Assembly: GCF_000255295.1 (NCBI RefSeq)
Contig: NC_017030.1
Coordinates: 806,001-870,000 of the forward strand
Direction: 5' to 3'
Length of the DNA: 64,000 nucleotides
DNA from: Corallococcus coralloides DSM 2259
GTDB lineage: Bacteria; Myxococcota; Myxococcia; Myxococcales; Myxococcaceae
Below are positions 35,843 through 44,413 of the stretch, one piece after another. Position numbers and translations under genes: made by a program. How positions within the stretch are numbered: the first letter of the stretch is position 1; each line of letters starts with the position of its first letter. The notes beneath the pieces were generated by a model, which searched no databases, had not been told where the DNA came from, and was given only the letters and a program-made list of their open reading frames with translations.

Positions 35843-35884
35843 GGGACACAGCCTAGCGCGAGGCCCGTGATAAGGGCCGGCGGC

Positions 35885-36304
35885 ATGACCATCGCCCTGA
35901 TGATCGACAACGTCGCCACGGAGCTGGGACGGGGCGACTTCGTCCACGCCTTCTTCTCCACCCTCTCCGCGCGGTTGGAGCCGGAGGGCTGGGGCACGCG
36001 CTTCCCGACTCTCCTGAACACGCTCTACCAGGGCGAGCTCCCCAAGGCGCACGCCGCCCGCGCGGTGGAGGAGCTGCGCGCCGCACGGATGGAGCTCCGG
36101 GCCTTTTCGCCCGCGGAGGTGGTCTGGGACATCGAAGACCGCGACGCGCGGCCACCCTGGGGCGCGGACATCGCGTCCAGCATCACCTCGCTGGCGGACT
36201 ACTTCGTCACCAGCACCGGCCGCGACCTGTTCGACGCGATGATTGAAGACCTGGAGTTCCTGCGCGACCAGGGCCATGGGCCCGCGACGCTGACTCGAAT
36301 CTGA
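35885..36304 (+). CDS. Imm70-type immunity protein
   Basis: 139 residues. The motifs DFVHAFFSTLSARLEPEGWG, VVWDIEDRDARPPWG and ITSLADYFVTSTGRDLFD closely follow the Imm70 family. Members protect against a cognate secreted nuclease or related toxin in polymorphic toxin systems. No toxin gene is recognisable on either side (amidase and BMP lipoprotein), so it looks like an orphan, perhaps guarding against kin or prey toxins. The ATG at 35885 is the first in frame that retains the family start MTIALMIDNV. Confidence 0.85.
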   Translation: MTIALMIDNVATELGRGDFVHAFFSTLSARLEPEGWGTRFPTLLNTLYQGELPKAHAARAVEELRAARMELRAFSPAEVVWDIEDRDARPPWGADIASSITSLADYFVTSTGRDLFDAMIEDLEFLRDQGHGPATLTRI

Positions 36305-36359
36305 GCGGCTCCGCCGTCATCCGACGTGCCAGACCGCGCGTGATACATTTCGCGGTGTC

Positions 36360-37511
36360 ATGAGCCCGCGCCGCCGAGTCCCCTCCCTCGTCCTGTGTCT
36401 GTTGGCGGCCGTCACCGGCTGCAAGAAGGAGGCGCCCGCTGCGCCGCCCACGCCCACCATCGGCCTGGTGCTGGGACTGGGAGGCCGGGGCGACCACGCC
36501 TTCAACGACTCCGCCCTGCGCGGACTGGAGCTGTGGGCCGCGGGGAAGAAGTACGAGAAGGCCGGCTACCAGGAGGCCACCGCGTCCGAGCGGCAAGCCT
36601 CGCTGGCGCCGGACGTCGCCGCGCGCGGAGGGGAGATGGGCCCACTGGGCATCACGCCGGTGGTCCTCCAGAGCCGCGTGGCGGAGGACTATGAGCCGAA
36701 CCTCCAACTGCTCGCGGAACAGCGCGTGTCGCTGGCGATGGGCGTGGGCTTCATGCTGGAGAACGCCGTGGAGACGGTGGCCCGGCGCAATCCCTCACTG
36801 CCCTTCCTGCTGGTGGACAGCCCACTCCTGGACGCGCAGGGCCGGGTCATCACGCTGCCCAACGTGCGCACGGTGGTGTTCCGGGAGGAGGAGGGCTGCT
36901 TCCTCGCGGGCGCCCTGGCCGGGCTCGTCACGAAGACGGGCAGGGTGGGCATGGTGGGCGGGATGAAGATTCCCCTGGTGCAGCGCTATGAAGCCGGCTT
37001 CCGGGCCGGCGTGGCCGCGACGAACCCGAACGCCACGGTGCTGGTGAACTACACCGGCAGCTTCACGGACTTCGCCCTGGGCAAGCAGGTGGGGCAGGAC
37101 CTGCTGCTCAAGAACACGGACGTCCTCTTCGCGGCGGCCGGCGTGGACGGCCTGGGCGCCATCCAGGCCGTGAAGGAGGCGCGCGAAGCCGGCAAGGCCG
37201 TGTCTGTGATTGGCGTGGACTCCGACCCGTCCCACCTGGCGCCGGAGGCGGTGCTGTCCGCCGTCGTGAAGCACGTGGACCTGGTGGTCTACGAGGCCAT
37301 CCGCGAGCACCGCCAGGGGCGCTTCCAGGGCGGGAATGTCTCGCTCGGGTTGAAGGAGGGAGGCATGGGGCTGGCGCCCGTGCGGCTGGACTTTCCGGGC
37401 AAGGCGGAGGCGCTGCGCACGGTGGACGCGCTCCGGGCTCGCATCATCTCCGGGGAGCTGAAGGTGCCCACGCAGCCCGACGCCGCTCAGGCCGCTGGCG
37501 CCAACCCCTGA
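36360..37511 (+). CDS. BMP-family substrate-binding lipoprotein
   Basis: 383 residues. The signal ends with the lipobox VTGC. The mature protein follows the Med/BMP (PnrA-like) fold of periplasmic nucleoside-binding proteins: IGLVLGLGGRGDHAFNDSALRG, VETVARRNPSLPFLLVD, GRVGMVGGMKIPLVQRYEAGF, VLFAAAGVDGLGAIQA and VIGVDSDPSHLAPEAVLSAVVKHVD. The family feeds ABC importers, but no permease or ATPase genes are adjacent, so it may serve a distant transporter. The start ATG has no strong ribosome site. Confidence 0.9.
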   Translation: MSPRRRVPSLVLCLLAAVTGCKKEAPAAPPTPTIGLVLGLGGRGDHAFNDSALRGLELWAAGKKYEKAGYQEATASERQASLAPDVAARGGEMGPLGITPVVLQSRVAEDYEPNLQLLAEQRVSLAMGVGFMLENAVETVARRNPSLPFLLVDSPLLDAQGRVITLPNVRTVVFREEEGCFLAGALAGLVTKTGRVGMVGGMKIPLVQRYEAGFRAGVAATNPNATVLVNYTGSFTDFALGKQVGQDLLLKNTDVLFAAAGVDGLGAIQAVKEAREAGKAVSVIGVDSDPSHLAPEAVLSAVVKHVDLVVYEAIREHRQGRFQGGNVSLGLKEGGMGLAPVRLDFPGKAEALRTVDALRARIISGELKVPTQPDAAQAAGANP

Positions 37512-37616
37512 ACGCAGGCCCCTGCTCGGACGACCGGGGGGAGGGAGGGCGGTCCAGCCTCGTGCTGCTGCTCGACGCGCATGCCGCGTCCACCCTAGGG
37601 CCAGGAGGAGTCCCTC

Positions 37617-38102
37617 ATGGCCGTCCCCCAGAAGATCGTCACCTGCCTGTGGTGCAACTACAACGCGGAGGAGGCCGTCGCCTTCTACACGTCCATCTTC
37701 CAGGACTCGAAGGTCCTGAGCGTCACCCGCTACACGGAGGCGGGGCCCGCGCCCAAGGGCACGGTGCTGACCATTGATTTCCAGCTCGCGGGGCAGCGCT
37801 TCATCGCGCTCAACGGCGGGCCGGGCCCCTCCTACACGGACGCCGTCTCCCTGAGCGTGGACTGTGAGACGCAGGCGGAGCTGGATGCGCTGTGGGACAA
37901 GCTCATCGCGGGCGGTGGCAAGCCGGTGCAGTGCGGCTGGCTCAAGGACCGCTTCGGGCTGTCCTGGCAGATCGTCCCCACCTATATGCAGCAGGTGTTG
38001 CAGGATCCGGACGAGGCGAAGCGGGACCGCGTCATGCGCGCGATGCTGAAGATGGTGAAGCTGGACATCGCCACGCTGAAGCAGGCGGCGGAGGCGCGGT
38101 AG
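37617..38102 (+). CDS. VOC-superfamily PhnB-like protein
   Basis: 161 residues. IVTCLWCNYNAEEAVAFYTSIF and GTVLTIDFQLAGQRFIALNGGP are the hallmarks of the 3-demethylubiquinone-9 3-methyltransferase-like VOC family; CGWLKDRFGLSWQIVPTYM follows. These are paired beta-alpha-beta-beta-beta modules that often bind a metal. No enzymatic reaction can be assigned; the family name is historical. GGAGGAG lies upstream of the ATG. Confidence 0.88.
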   Translation: MAVPQKIVTCLWCNYNAEEAVAFYTSIFQDSKVLSVTRYTEAGPAPKGTVLTIDFQLAGQRFIALNGGPGPSYTDAVSLSVDCETQAELDALWDKLIAGGGKPVQCGWLKDRFGLSWQIVPTYMQQVLQDPDEAKRDRVMRAMLKMVKLDIATLKQAAEAR

Positions 38103-38111
38103 CCGCTCCCG

Positions 38112-38645
38112 CTAGAAGAGCCCTCCGTGCGTCTCCACCTTCAGCTGGCCCTCGTTGATGGCCACGCTGAGCCGGCGCAGCAGGTCCATCTGCTGCTGTT
38201 GCGTGAGCAAGGGCACGGACGCCGCCAGCTCGCGCGCCTGATCATCCCCCCACCGGCGGGCGCTGATGGCCCGGTCCAGCACCTCATTGCCGCGGGCCCA
38301 GGTCGCGGCGTTCCGCTCGTTCAGCACCGGTGGCACCTGGGGGGCCGGCTCCTCCCGGGGCACGGCGTTGGAGGCCTGGGCCTGAAGCGCGCGGGTCACG
38401 GCCTGCTCGATGCGCGCATCCAGGTCCGTGGGCAGCGCGGGCGCTGGAGTGGGCGCACCGGACAGCGCCATGGCGGGGCCCTGGCGCTGCGCGAGCAACT
38501 GATTGAGGCGCCCCTCCATCCGCTCCAACCGGGTCTCAAGCTCCCGGTTGCTGTCGGACGCGCGCTGGCCCTGCACGAAGAGGGCGAGCCCCGCGCCAAA
38601 GAACATCAGGTTGAGCACGACGAGCGTGCGGCTGAGTGGAATCAT
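38112..38645 (-). CDS. Membrane-anchored coiled-coil protein
   Basis: 177 residues. One N-terminal span (LVVLNLMFFGAGLALFVQ), then a short coiled coil (RELETRLERMEGRLNQLLAQ), a Pro/Ala-rich linker and a helical end (RNAATWARGNEVLDRAISARRWGDDQARELAAS). This C-terminal segment is typical of a myxobacterial family of unknown function. ATG at 38645 preferred; an upstream ATG at 38663 would add six residues. It lies downstream of the small secreted protein on the same strand. Confidence 0.65.
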   Translation of the reverse strand: MIPLSRTLVVLNLMFFGAGLALFVQGQRASDSNRELETRLERMEGRLNQLLAQRQGPAMALSGAPTPAPALPTDLDARIEQAVTRALQAQASNAVPREEPAPQVPPVLNERNAATWARGNEVLDRAISARRWGDDQARELAASVPLLTQQQQMDLLRRLSVAINEGQLKVETHGGLF

Positions 38646-38673
38646 GGCGCGGGGTGCCTTCAACGCGAGCGGC

Positions 38674-39054
38674 TCAGGGGCCCTTGGTCTCGAAATGAGA
38701 ACCGGTGGCGACGTAGATGAACGTGCACATCCCCGCGCTGTCGTAGAGAACCTCGATGCGCGAATCCGAGTTCAGCGAGCGGATCGTCGCGAGCATGCCG
38801 GCATCCGTGGTCGCGCAGCTCAGGGTGACGCCAGCGGCATCCCTCGCGTGGCACCAGCCGACCCCCGACCCGGTGGAAGCACACCACATGTACGACAAGC
38901 TGTCCGAGCCGTTGCGGGCCGTCCCCAGGTTTCCGCTGAAGCGGCGGGCCGTGGCGTCAAGGGAGACCGAAGAGCTGAACCGCTCGCCAGCGAAGCTGAT
39001 GGCGGAGAGACCCATCGCGACACACAGCCCCCACATCATTCCCGTCTTCTTCAT
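38674..39054 (-). CDS. Small secreted hypothetical protein
   Basis: 126 residues. The N-terminus MKKTGMMWGLCVAMGLSAIS ends with FAGERF, a predicted cleaved signal peptide. Two or more Cys (MWCAS, GWCHARD, LSCATT, GMCTFI) may form disulfides in the exported form. GGGAG precedes the ATG. No family identified. Confidence 0.7.
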   Translation of the reverse strand: MKKTGMMWGLCVAMGLSAISFAGERFSSSVSLDATARRFSGNLGTARNGSDSLSYMWCASTGSGVGWCHARDAAGVTLSCATTDAGMLATIRSLNSDSRIEVLYDSAGMCTFIYVATGSHFETKGP

Positions 39055-39141
39055 GCGGACTCCCGTTGTTGGATGAAGGTTGCTCCTGCGTGCTCCAGGC
39101 GCGCGGCGAGCTATGCCACGGGATTGGCGGCTTTCTAGTTT

Positions 39142-40350
39142 TCATCGGTTGTCGGATTGAGGCGTGAAGGCCTCCGCGTACTCCGGCAGCTCGAACCCGG
39201 TGGCGGCGTGGGTGACCATCTTTTCGAACACGCGCTCCAGCGGCTTCGTGGTGAGCAGCCGATAGATGTGATTGCGCAGGAACAGGCCGGCCCGGGTGCG
39301 GGGCGCGAAGAACCCGCCCACGTGGCTCGCGCCTTCCTGGCACTTCGTCGCGTAGGGCCGGAGCCGGGACTCGTAGCGTGCGAAGGCTTGGGCGTGCGCC
39401 TCCGGGCTCGCGAGCAACTCCCCCGCGAGCACGTACGCGCCCACCATCGCCATGGGCGTGCCCTGTCCTCCCAGCGTGCCGCCCCAGGCCGCGTCTCCCA
39501 GCAGCACCACTCGCCCGTGTGAGTAGCGCGGGAGCCGGACGGAGCTGATGGTGTCGAAGTAGAGGTCCTCCGCCCCGTGCAGCGTCTCCACGAGCCGGGC
39601 GGTCCTCCAGCCCGCCCCCGCGAAGGCCGTCGATACCGCTTCGCGCGCCACGTCCGGGGACCGCTCCCGAGGGCCGAGGGGCGCGCCGGTGAAGACGAAC
39701 AGCGCGCGAGCTTCGTCCTCGGCGCGGGCGCTGGTGACGCAAACGCCGCGGCCGGGCTCGCTGTAGATGACGCCTTGCCGCCGCAGGCCGAGCACGTTCG
39801 GCAGCGTGCATCCCACGACGCGGAAGCCGTGGTGCCTCAGGTGGCTGTCATCCCCACCGAAGACGCGTGAGCGCACGTTCGAGCGCAACCCATCCGCCCC
39901 CACCACCAGGTCGAAGCGTTGGGGGGCGTGCTGCTCGAACCCGACCTCCACGCCGTCGGGCGTTTCGTGGAGTGAGGTGGGGCTGTCCCCGAAGCGGTAC
40001 TCCACCTGCTCACGGGTGCGCTCGAAGAGCAGCTGGCAGAGGTCGCCGCGTTGAAGCTCCACGTCGCCGCTCATCATCAACGCCGGAACCTCCGCCAGCG
40101 TCCGGCCCGTGGCGTCGACGCAGGCCTGCGTGCCCAGCCGCGTCCGCCGTTCGTGGATGGCCTCCCACAGCCCCATGCGCTCCAGCACGGCGCGGTGCAC
40201 GGGCCCGCGGAAGTCGACGGCCTGCCCGCCGGTGCGCAGCGCGTGGGCGCGTTCGACGAGGGTGACTCGCCAGCCTCGCCGGGAGAGCCACCATGCGAGG
40301 GACGGGCCTGCGATTCCTGCTCCAGCGACGAGGACGTGGGGTCGGGTCAT
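39142..40350 (-). CDS. FAD-dependent aromatic monooxygenase-type oxidoreductase
   Basis: 402 residues. The FAD dinucleotide fold is at the N-terminus (VAGAGIAGPSLAWWLSRRG), DLVVGADGLRSNVRS follows, and the second FAD motif is GRVVLLGDAAWGGTLGGQG. The pattern fits the PHBH/TetX-like class A flavoprotein monooxygenases, which hydroxylate aromatic compounds, often antibiotics. Starts at 40350 with the operator-like repeat GCGTAC-GGT-GTACGC at 40354-40368 directly upstream. It is divergent from the GntR-TetR regulator, a common arrangement in which the regulator controls the enzyme. Confidence 0.9.
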   Translation of the reverse strand: MTRPHVLVAGAGIAGPSLAWWLSRRGWRVTLVERAHALRTGGQAVDFRGPVHRAVLERMGLWEAIHERRTRLGTQACVDATGRTLAEVPALMMSGDVELQRGDLCQLLFERTREQVEYRFGDSPTSLHETPDGVEVGFEQHAPQRFDLVVGADGLRSNVRSRVFGGDDSHLRHHGFRVVGCTLPNVLGLRRQGVIYSEPGRGVCVTSARAEDEARALFVFTGAPLGPRERSPDVAREAVSTAFAGAGWRTARLVETLHGAEDLYFDTISSVRLPRYSHGRVVLLGDAAWGGTLGGQGTPMAMVGAYVLAGELLASPEAHAQAFARYESRLRPYATKCQEGASHVGGFFAPRTRAGLFLRNHIYRLLTTKPLERVFEKMVTHAATGFELPEYAEAFTPQSDNR

Positions 40351-40353
40351 GGA

Positions 40354-40368
40354 GCGTACGGTGTACGC
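40354..40368. promoter_or_regulatory. Candidate operator next to the monooxygenase start
   Basis: An inverted repeat GCGTAC-GGT-GTACGC, 4 nt upstream of the monooxygenase ATG (minus strand). It shares GTAC with the second palindrome at 40464 and could be a binding site for the regulator in this divergent pair. Inferred from symmetry only. Confidence 0.4.
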
Positions 40369-40463
40369 ATGCGCCGCCCTCCACAACGGAACCCCTGACG
40401 GTGCTTTCCGCTGTGCTAGCTCAGGCGGGAGGCGCGAGGCAGGGCCTGCGCCCACGGGCCATC

Positions 40464-40475
40464 TGTACTAGTACA
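40464..40475. promoter_or_regulatory. Candidate operator over the regulator's ribosome site
   Basis: A 12-bp perfect palindrome TGTACTAGTACA, 7 nt upstream of the ATG at 40483 and touching its purine-rich AAGGGG. The TGTAC half-site fits GntR-type sites. It would allow the regulator to repress its own gene. Confidence 0.55.
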
Positions 40476-40482
40476 AGGGGCC

Positions 40483-41412
40483 ATGGCCATCGCCCCGTAC
40501 CAACGCATCGTGGACGACGTGAGGCGGCAGGTGCGCACCGGTGCGTTGCAGCCCGGGGACCGGCTGCCCTCCACGCGGGAGCTGGCCCGGCAATGGAAGG
40601 TCGCGCTCGCGACAGCGGCGCATGCGTTGAGGACCCTGGCGCAGGAAGGCGTGGTGAAGGCCGTGCCGCGCGTCGGAACGGTCGTCGCGGGAGGCGCGCC
40701 CCGGACCGGTGCCACGCGGGGCTCGGCGGACCTGACGCGCGAGCGCATCGTGCGCGCGGCGATCGCCGTGGCGGATGACGAGGGGCTGCCGGCGCTGTCC
40801 ATTCGCGGGGTCGCGGCGAAGCTGGGCCTGCCGGTGATGTCGCTCTACCGCCATGTGGCGAGCAAGGACGTGCTGCTCTTCATGATGGCGGAGGTCGCCT
40901 TCGCGGAGGAGCCGCTGCCGGCGAAGCCACCACCCGGGTGGCGCGCGCAGCTGGAGCTGGCCGCGAGGCTGGAGTGGCGGGTCTTCAAGCGCCATCCCTG
41001 GCTCGCGCGGGTGGTGAACCTCACCCGGCCCCAGCCGCAGGAGAACGCGCTCGCGTTCGCGAACTGGGTCATGCGGGCACTGGAGGAGACCCGGCTCCCT
41101 GCACAGGAGGCGATGCGCATCCACGTGTTGCTCCACGCGTTCGTGCAGGGCATCGCGGTCAACCTCGAGTCCGAAGCGGACGCCGTCGCGCAATCCGGCA
41201 TGAACGACGAGGAGTTCATGCGGCGCAACCTGGACAACTTCCTCCGGGTCGCGACGTCGGGGCGCTTTCCGCACTTCGAGAGGGTGCTGGTCGGCCTGCG
41301 CCCGGGGTTCGACCTCGACTTCGATGAGCTGTTCGAACTGGGGTTGCGCGTGTGGCTCGACGGGCTGGAGGCGCGGCTCGCGAGGAGGACCGGCTCCACG
41401 AAGCCACGCTGA
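40483..41412 (+). CDS. GntR-TetR fusion transcriptional regulator
   Basis: 309 residues with two DNA-binding domains. Residues 1-70 are a GntR winged helix (YQRIVDDVRRQVRTGALQPG, LPSTRELARQWKVALATAAHALRTL). Residues about 83-130 are a TetR HTH (LTRERIVRAAIAVADDEG, LSIRGVAAKLGLPVMSLYRHVASKD). The rest is a TetR-type C-terminal ligand domain. Such fusions are known but uncommon. It is probably a ligand-responsive repressor of the divergent monooxygenase and of itself, through the palindromes at 40354 and 40464. Confidence 0.88.
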   Translation: MAIAPYQRIVDDVRRQVRTGALQPGDRLPSTRELARQWKVALATAAHALRTLAQEGVVKAVPRVGTVVAGGAPRTGATRGSADLTRERIVRAAIAVADDEGLPALSIRGVAAKLGLPVMSLYRHVASKDVLLFMMAEVAFAEEPLPAKPPPGWRAQLELAARLEWRVFKRHPWLARVVNLTRPQPQENALAFANWVMRALEETRLPAQEAMRIHVLLHAFVQGIAVNLESEADAVAQSGMNDEEFMRRNLDNFLRVATSGRFPHFERVLVGLRPGFDLDFDELFELGLRVWLDGLEARLARRTGSTKPR

Positions 41413-41420
41413 GCCGGGGC

Positions 41421-41948
41421 TCACGGCTTGCGAGGGACCTTCTCCACGAACCATTCGGGGAGCGGGCGCGTGGGGCCGCCCAGCCGCGCCACCGCGTCCT
41501 CCAGCGCGTCCTGGTTGGCCCAGACGATGTCCGCGTCGCCGTGCCTTCCCACCAGGTCCAGGATGAAGTGGCAGAAGAGGCCGCCGTCGCGCGCGGCGGC
41601 GAAGCCATACGAGCGGCACGCCAGCGGCCGGTGCGCGTAGACGCGGCATGCCCCCGTCTCCCGGTCCAGCAGCGGGCAGGTGTACGGACGCGCCTCCTGC
41701 CCGGCCATGGCGTCGACGCGGGCGCGGAGCTCCTCCAGCACTTCAGCGGAGAGCTGCTGGAGCCCTTCCTCCAGGTAGCTCCACTCCAGCTGCGTGAGCG
41801 GGAGCGGCGCGGCCAGGTGGCGGCAGCAGTGGTCACACCCCCGGCGGCAGGGCCACCAGTCATGGGAGCTGGAGATGTCCGCCGCACGTGCCTCCACACG
41901 TGCGTAGACGGCCTCCAGCGCGCGTCGCGCTTCGTCGGACGTGCTCAT
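41421..41948 (-). CDS. YkgJ family cysteine-cluster protein
   Basis: 175 residues. CRRGCDHCCRH supplies the N-terminal C-x3-C-x2-CC site; CPLLDRETGACRVYAHRPLACRSYGF supplies the second part, with the conserved RPLACR-YG. YkgJ proteins probably bind zinc or iron-sulfur; the function is not known. It ends 8 nt from the convergent regulator gene. A second, more distant relative is at 5897. Confidence 0.88.
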   Translation of the reverse strand: MSTSDEARRALEAVYARVEARAADISSSHDWWPCRRGCDHCCRHLAAPLPLTQLEWSYLEEGLQQLSAEVLEELRARVDAMAGQEARPYTCPLLDRETGACRVYAHRPLACRSYGFAAARDGGLFCHFILDLVGRHGDADIVWANQDALEDAVARLGGPTRPLPEWFVEKVPRKP

Positions 41949-41994
41949 CAGAGCGGTTTTTTATCGCTCCTCCGGCACCGGCGCATCCGTCCTT

Positions 41995-42011
41995 CGGAGC
42001 GCTACGCTCCG
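41995..42011 (-). terminator. Short hairpin at the end of the SDR at 42002
   Basis: CGGAGCG (41995-42001) pairs with CGCTCCG (42005-42011) around CTA, which is the stop codon in the minus direction. A 7-bp stem; the absence of a T run makes it only a weak candidate. Confidence 0.35.
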
Positions 42012-42733
42012 GCGGTCCAGCCGCCGTCGATGTCGATGACCTGACCGGTGGCGTACGCGCACGTGGCGAGGAAGTACGCCGCGTCCGCCATGTCGCGCAC
42101 GGTGCCCGGCTTCTTGAGGGGCACCTTGCTCACGAGCGCGTCCAGGAACGCGCCGACCTGCTCCTGCGGGACGCCCCAGTCGATGGCGGTGTCGCGCGTC
42201 AGGCCCGGGGACAGCACGTTGACGCGGATGCCCTTGGGCGCCAGCTCCACGGACAGCGAGCGGCCCATGGCATTGACCGCGCCGCACAGGCCCGCGCCGC
42301 CCGAGTAGTTCACCAGGGCCGTGTGACCCGCGATGCCGGAGCACAGGATGATGGCGCTGCCCGGGGCCATCTTCGGCACCGCGTAGTGGCAGGCGGAGAG
42401 CTGGCCGAAGAAGCGGTCGTTGAAGAGGGCCCGCCACGACTGCGAGGGCACGCTGTCCACCGCGCCGAACACGGCCCCGCCCGCGCACGTCACCAGCAGG
42501 TCCACGCGCGGAACGGAGTCGATGAGCCGCTTCACCTGCGCGTCGTCGCCCACGTCGGTGACGACGCCCCGGGCGCCCCGGCCAATCCTCGCCGCCGCGT
42601 CCTCCAGGCGCTGCTGCCGGCGTCCGGCGATGACCACCTCCGCGCCCTCGCTGGCGAAGCGCTCCGCGATGGCGAAGCCAATGCCCGTGCTGCCGCCCGT
42701 GACGACCGCGATCTTCCCGTCCAATGCGCCCAT
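42002..42733 (-). CDS. SDR-fold protein lacking the catalytic lysine
   Basis: 243 residues. The nucleotide-binding TGGSTGIG is intact. In the active site Ser is in LCSGIAG and Tyr in VNYSGGAGL, but the position four after Tyr, normally Lys (YxxxK), is Ala. The usual NNAG is TCAGG. It may bind NAD(P) without acting as a typical dehydrogenase, or use another general base. The C-terminus TGQVIDIDGGWTAG is normal. GGGAGG 7 nt upstream supports the ATG at 42733 over 42757. Confidence 0.85.
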   Translation of the reverse strand: MGALDGKIAVVTGGSTGIGFAIAERFASEGAEVVIAGRRQQRLEDAAARIGRGARGVVTDVGDDAQVKRLIDSVPRVDLLVTCAGGAVFGAVDSVPSQSWRALFNDRFFGQLSACHYAVPKMAPGSAIILCSGIAGHTALVNYSGGAGLCGAVNAMGRSLSVELAPKGIRVNVLSPGLTRDTAIDWGVPQEQVGAFLDALVSKVPLKKPGTVRDMADAAYFLATCAYATGQVIDIDGGWTAGA

Positions 42734-42810
42734 GTGTGTGCCTCCCTGGATAGGCATACGGATGACACAGGCACGGCTGGCAACGCCATGCGGCGGGGAG
42801 CGGAGACTCT

Positions 42811-44241
42811 TCAGTTCAACTGGAGCGAGAACCCGAGCAGGAAGCCCACCTTCCAGTCCTTGGTCGTGGGGATGGGGTCGGGAAGGTCGGCGGGAACCTC
42901 CTCGCCCTCCTTGAAGCCGCCTGCGAGGCTGCTGCGCTGACCTGCTTGGAGTCCCAGGTGGAGATAGAAGACGTCCCGGAATGAAGCGAAGAGGCCCAGT
43001 GCGTAGTCGATGCGAAGCGTTGAATCCGCGGCGGCGGTGACGATTCCCGCGCTGGCGCCCCAGTTGTAGCGGGGGGAGTCGGAGAGACGCGCGTTGAAGA
43101 ACACGGCCGGCGCGAAGGTGACGTCCGAGTCCTCGTCGTAGCCGAAGCGCAGGCCCACCTGATTGGGATTGTCTTCCGTCGGAACCCGCGAGGGCTGGCG
43201 GACGAGCCGGCGGCTCTCGATGGTGGAGAACACGATGCCCGCCGACAGGGAGAAGGGGCTCCGGCCGAGCTCCATGTTCACGGTTCCCACCAGGCGCTCC
43301 GGGGCATTCTCGGTGCGCAGGTCGCGGCGGAAGCTCTCCGCGCGGACGCCCGTGGGCTCGTCCCGAGGAGAGGTGTAGCGGGTCTCGAAGAAGGGATCTT
43401 CACGGGTCAGCGTGCTGGCGAGCACCGAATCCAGTTGCTGGATGGCGACCTTGTGGGTCTGGAGCTCGGCCTCTACCTTCGCGGCTGCCTTCTGATAGGC
43501 GTCGGCTTCATCCTCGAAGGTCGCGGTCGCCTTCTGGGTTTCGGCCTGGCATCCGGTGGAGAGTGGCTTGCCGTCCAAACCCTCATCCTTGCCGAGGAAC
43601 GTGGCCAACGCAGCCGACTGCGTCTTGAAGGTGTCCGTGTCGTTCGTGAAGGAACCCGGTGAATGGGGCCATGCCCTCAACTTCTCGGCACGGCCGCAGA
43701 TGAGCGGGAGGTCCTGGAGCACGTCTGTCTCCGTGACCTTGAGGAAGGAATTCGCTTCCTCGAAGTAACCCAGGTTGTCGCGCACCTGGACGCTGCGTTG
43801 CTGGAGCGCCCTGGCCCTCTTGTCGACCTCGTTCACCCACTTCAGGTCCTCTGGGGTCTTGCACTGGGACGAAACCAGTCCCTTGAGGTCCTTGGCCTTG
43901 GCCGTGGCGGGTGGAAGGTTTCCCAGATCCAGGCCGGGAATCATCTGGAGGAACCTCAACGCGACGGCGGCGCCCAGCGGCTGGGAGGTCACGGGGAAAC
44001 GGTATTCGTACCGGAACGGGTTCTTCCCCGAGAAGATGAACTGGACCCGGGCGTCCTCGGAAAGACGGGTGGTGCCATCCACCACCTGCCCGGAGTTCGC
44101 GTCGATGGTCACGACTTCGTACCCATCTTTCGTCTCAGGCTTCTTGCTCACCCGCTCGCAGTAGCCGCTGGATTCCGCGTGCGCGGTGCCGCCCGCGAGG
44201 AGAACGGCGAGGACCGCGAGGCTTCGTGAACGTCGGTGCAT
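42811..44241 (-). CDS. Secreted protein with coiled-coil middle and possible beta-barrel C-terminus
   Basis: 476 residues. A clear signal peptide (SLAVLAVLLAGGTAHAES). The middle has charged helices (KAAAKVEAELQTHKVAIQQLD). The last 150 residues alternate hydrophobic and polar (FSLSAGIVFSTI, FAPAVFFNARL, YNWGASAGIVTAA, FYLHLGLQAGQ, KVGFLLGFSLQLN), ending in a Leu-Asn like many outer-membrane beta strands. An outer-membrane location is likely but the function is unknown. GAGAGGG lies ahead of the ATG at 44241. Divergent from the large protein at 44414. Confidence 0.7.
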   Translation of the reverse strand: MHRRSRSLAVLAVLLAGGTAHAESSGYCERVSKKPETKDGYEVVTIDANSGQVVDGTTRLSEDARVQFIFSGKNPFRYEYRFPVTSQPLGAAVALRFLQMIPGLDLGNLPPATAKAKDLKGLVSSQCKTPEDLKWVNEVDKRARALQQRSVQVRDNLGYFEEANSFLKVTETDVLQDLPLICGRAEKLRAWPHSPGSFTNDTDTFKTQSAALATFLGKDEGLDGKPLSTGCQAETQKATATFEDEADAYQKAAAKVEAELQTHKVAIQQLDSVLASTLTREDPFFETRYTSPRDEPTGVRAESFRRDLRTENAPERLVGTVNMELGRSPFSLSAGIVFSTIESRRLVRQPSRVPTEDNPNQVGLRFGYDEDSDVTFAPAVFFNARLSDSPRYNWGASAGIVTAAADSTLRIDYALGLFASFRDVFYLHLGLQAGQRSSLAGGFKEGEEVPADLPDPIPTTKDWKVGFLLGFSLQLN

Positions 44242-44413
44242 GTGAACCCTCTCGAGGTGGAGCGCTCGGACACGGCAAAGCCAATCGTACGAACGGGATG
44301 AGAGGAATTCCTTGTGACGCTTTCGCGAATGACCACGTGATTCATGTCTCACCCCGCCGAGGCATCGAAAACCCGGGGTGCGCGACACCCCCGGACCGGG
44401 GTAGACACACGGC

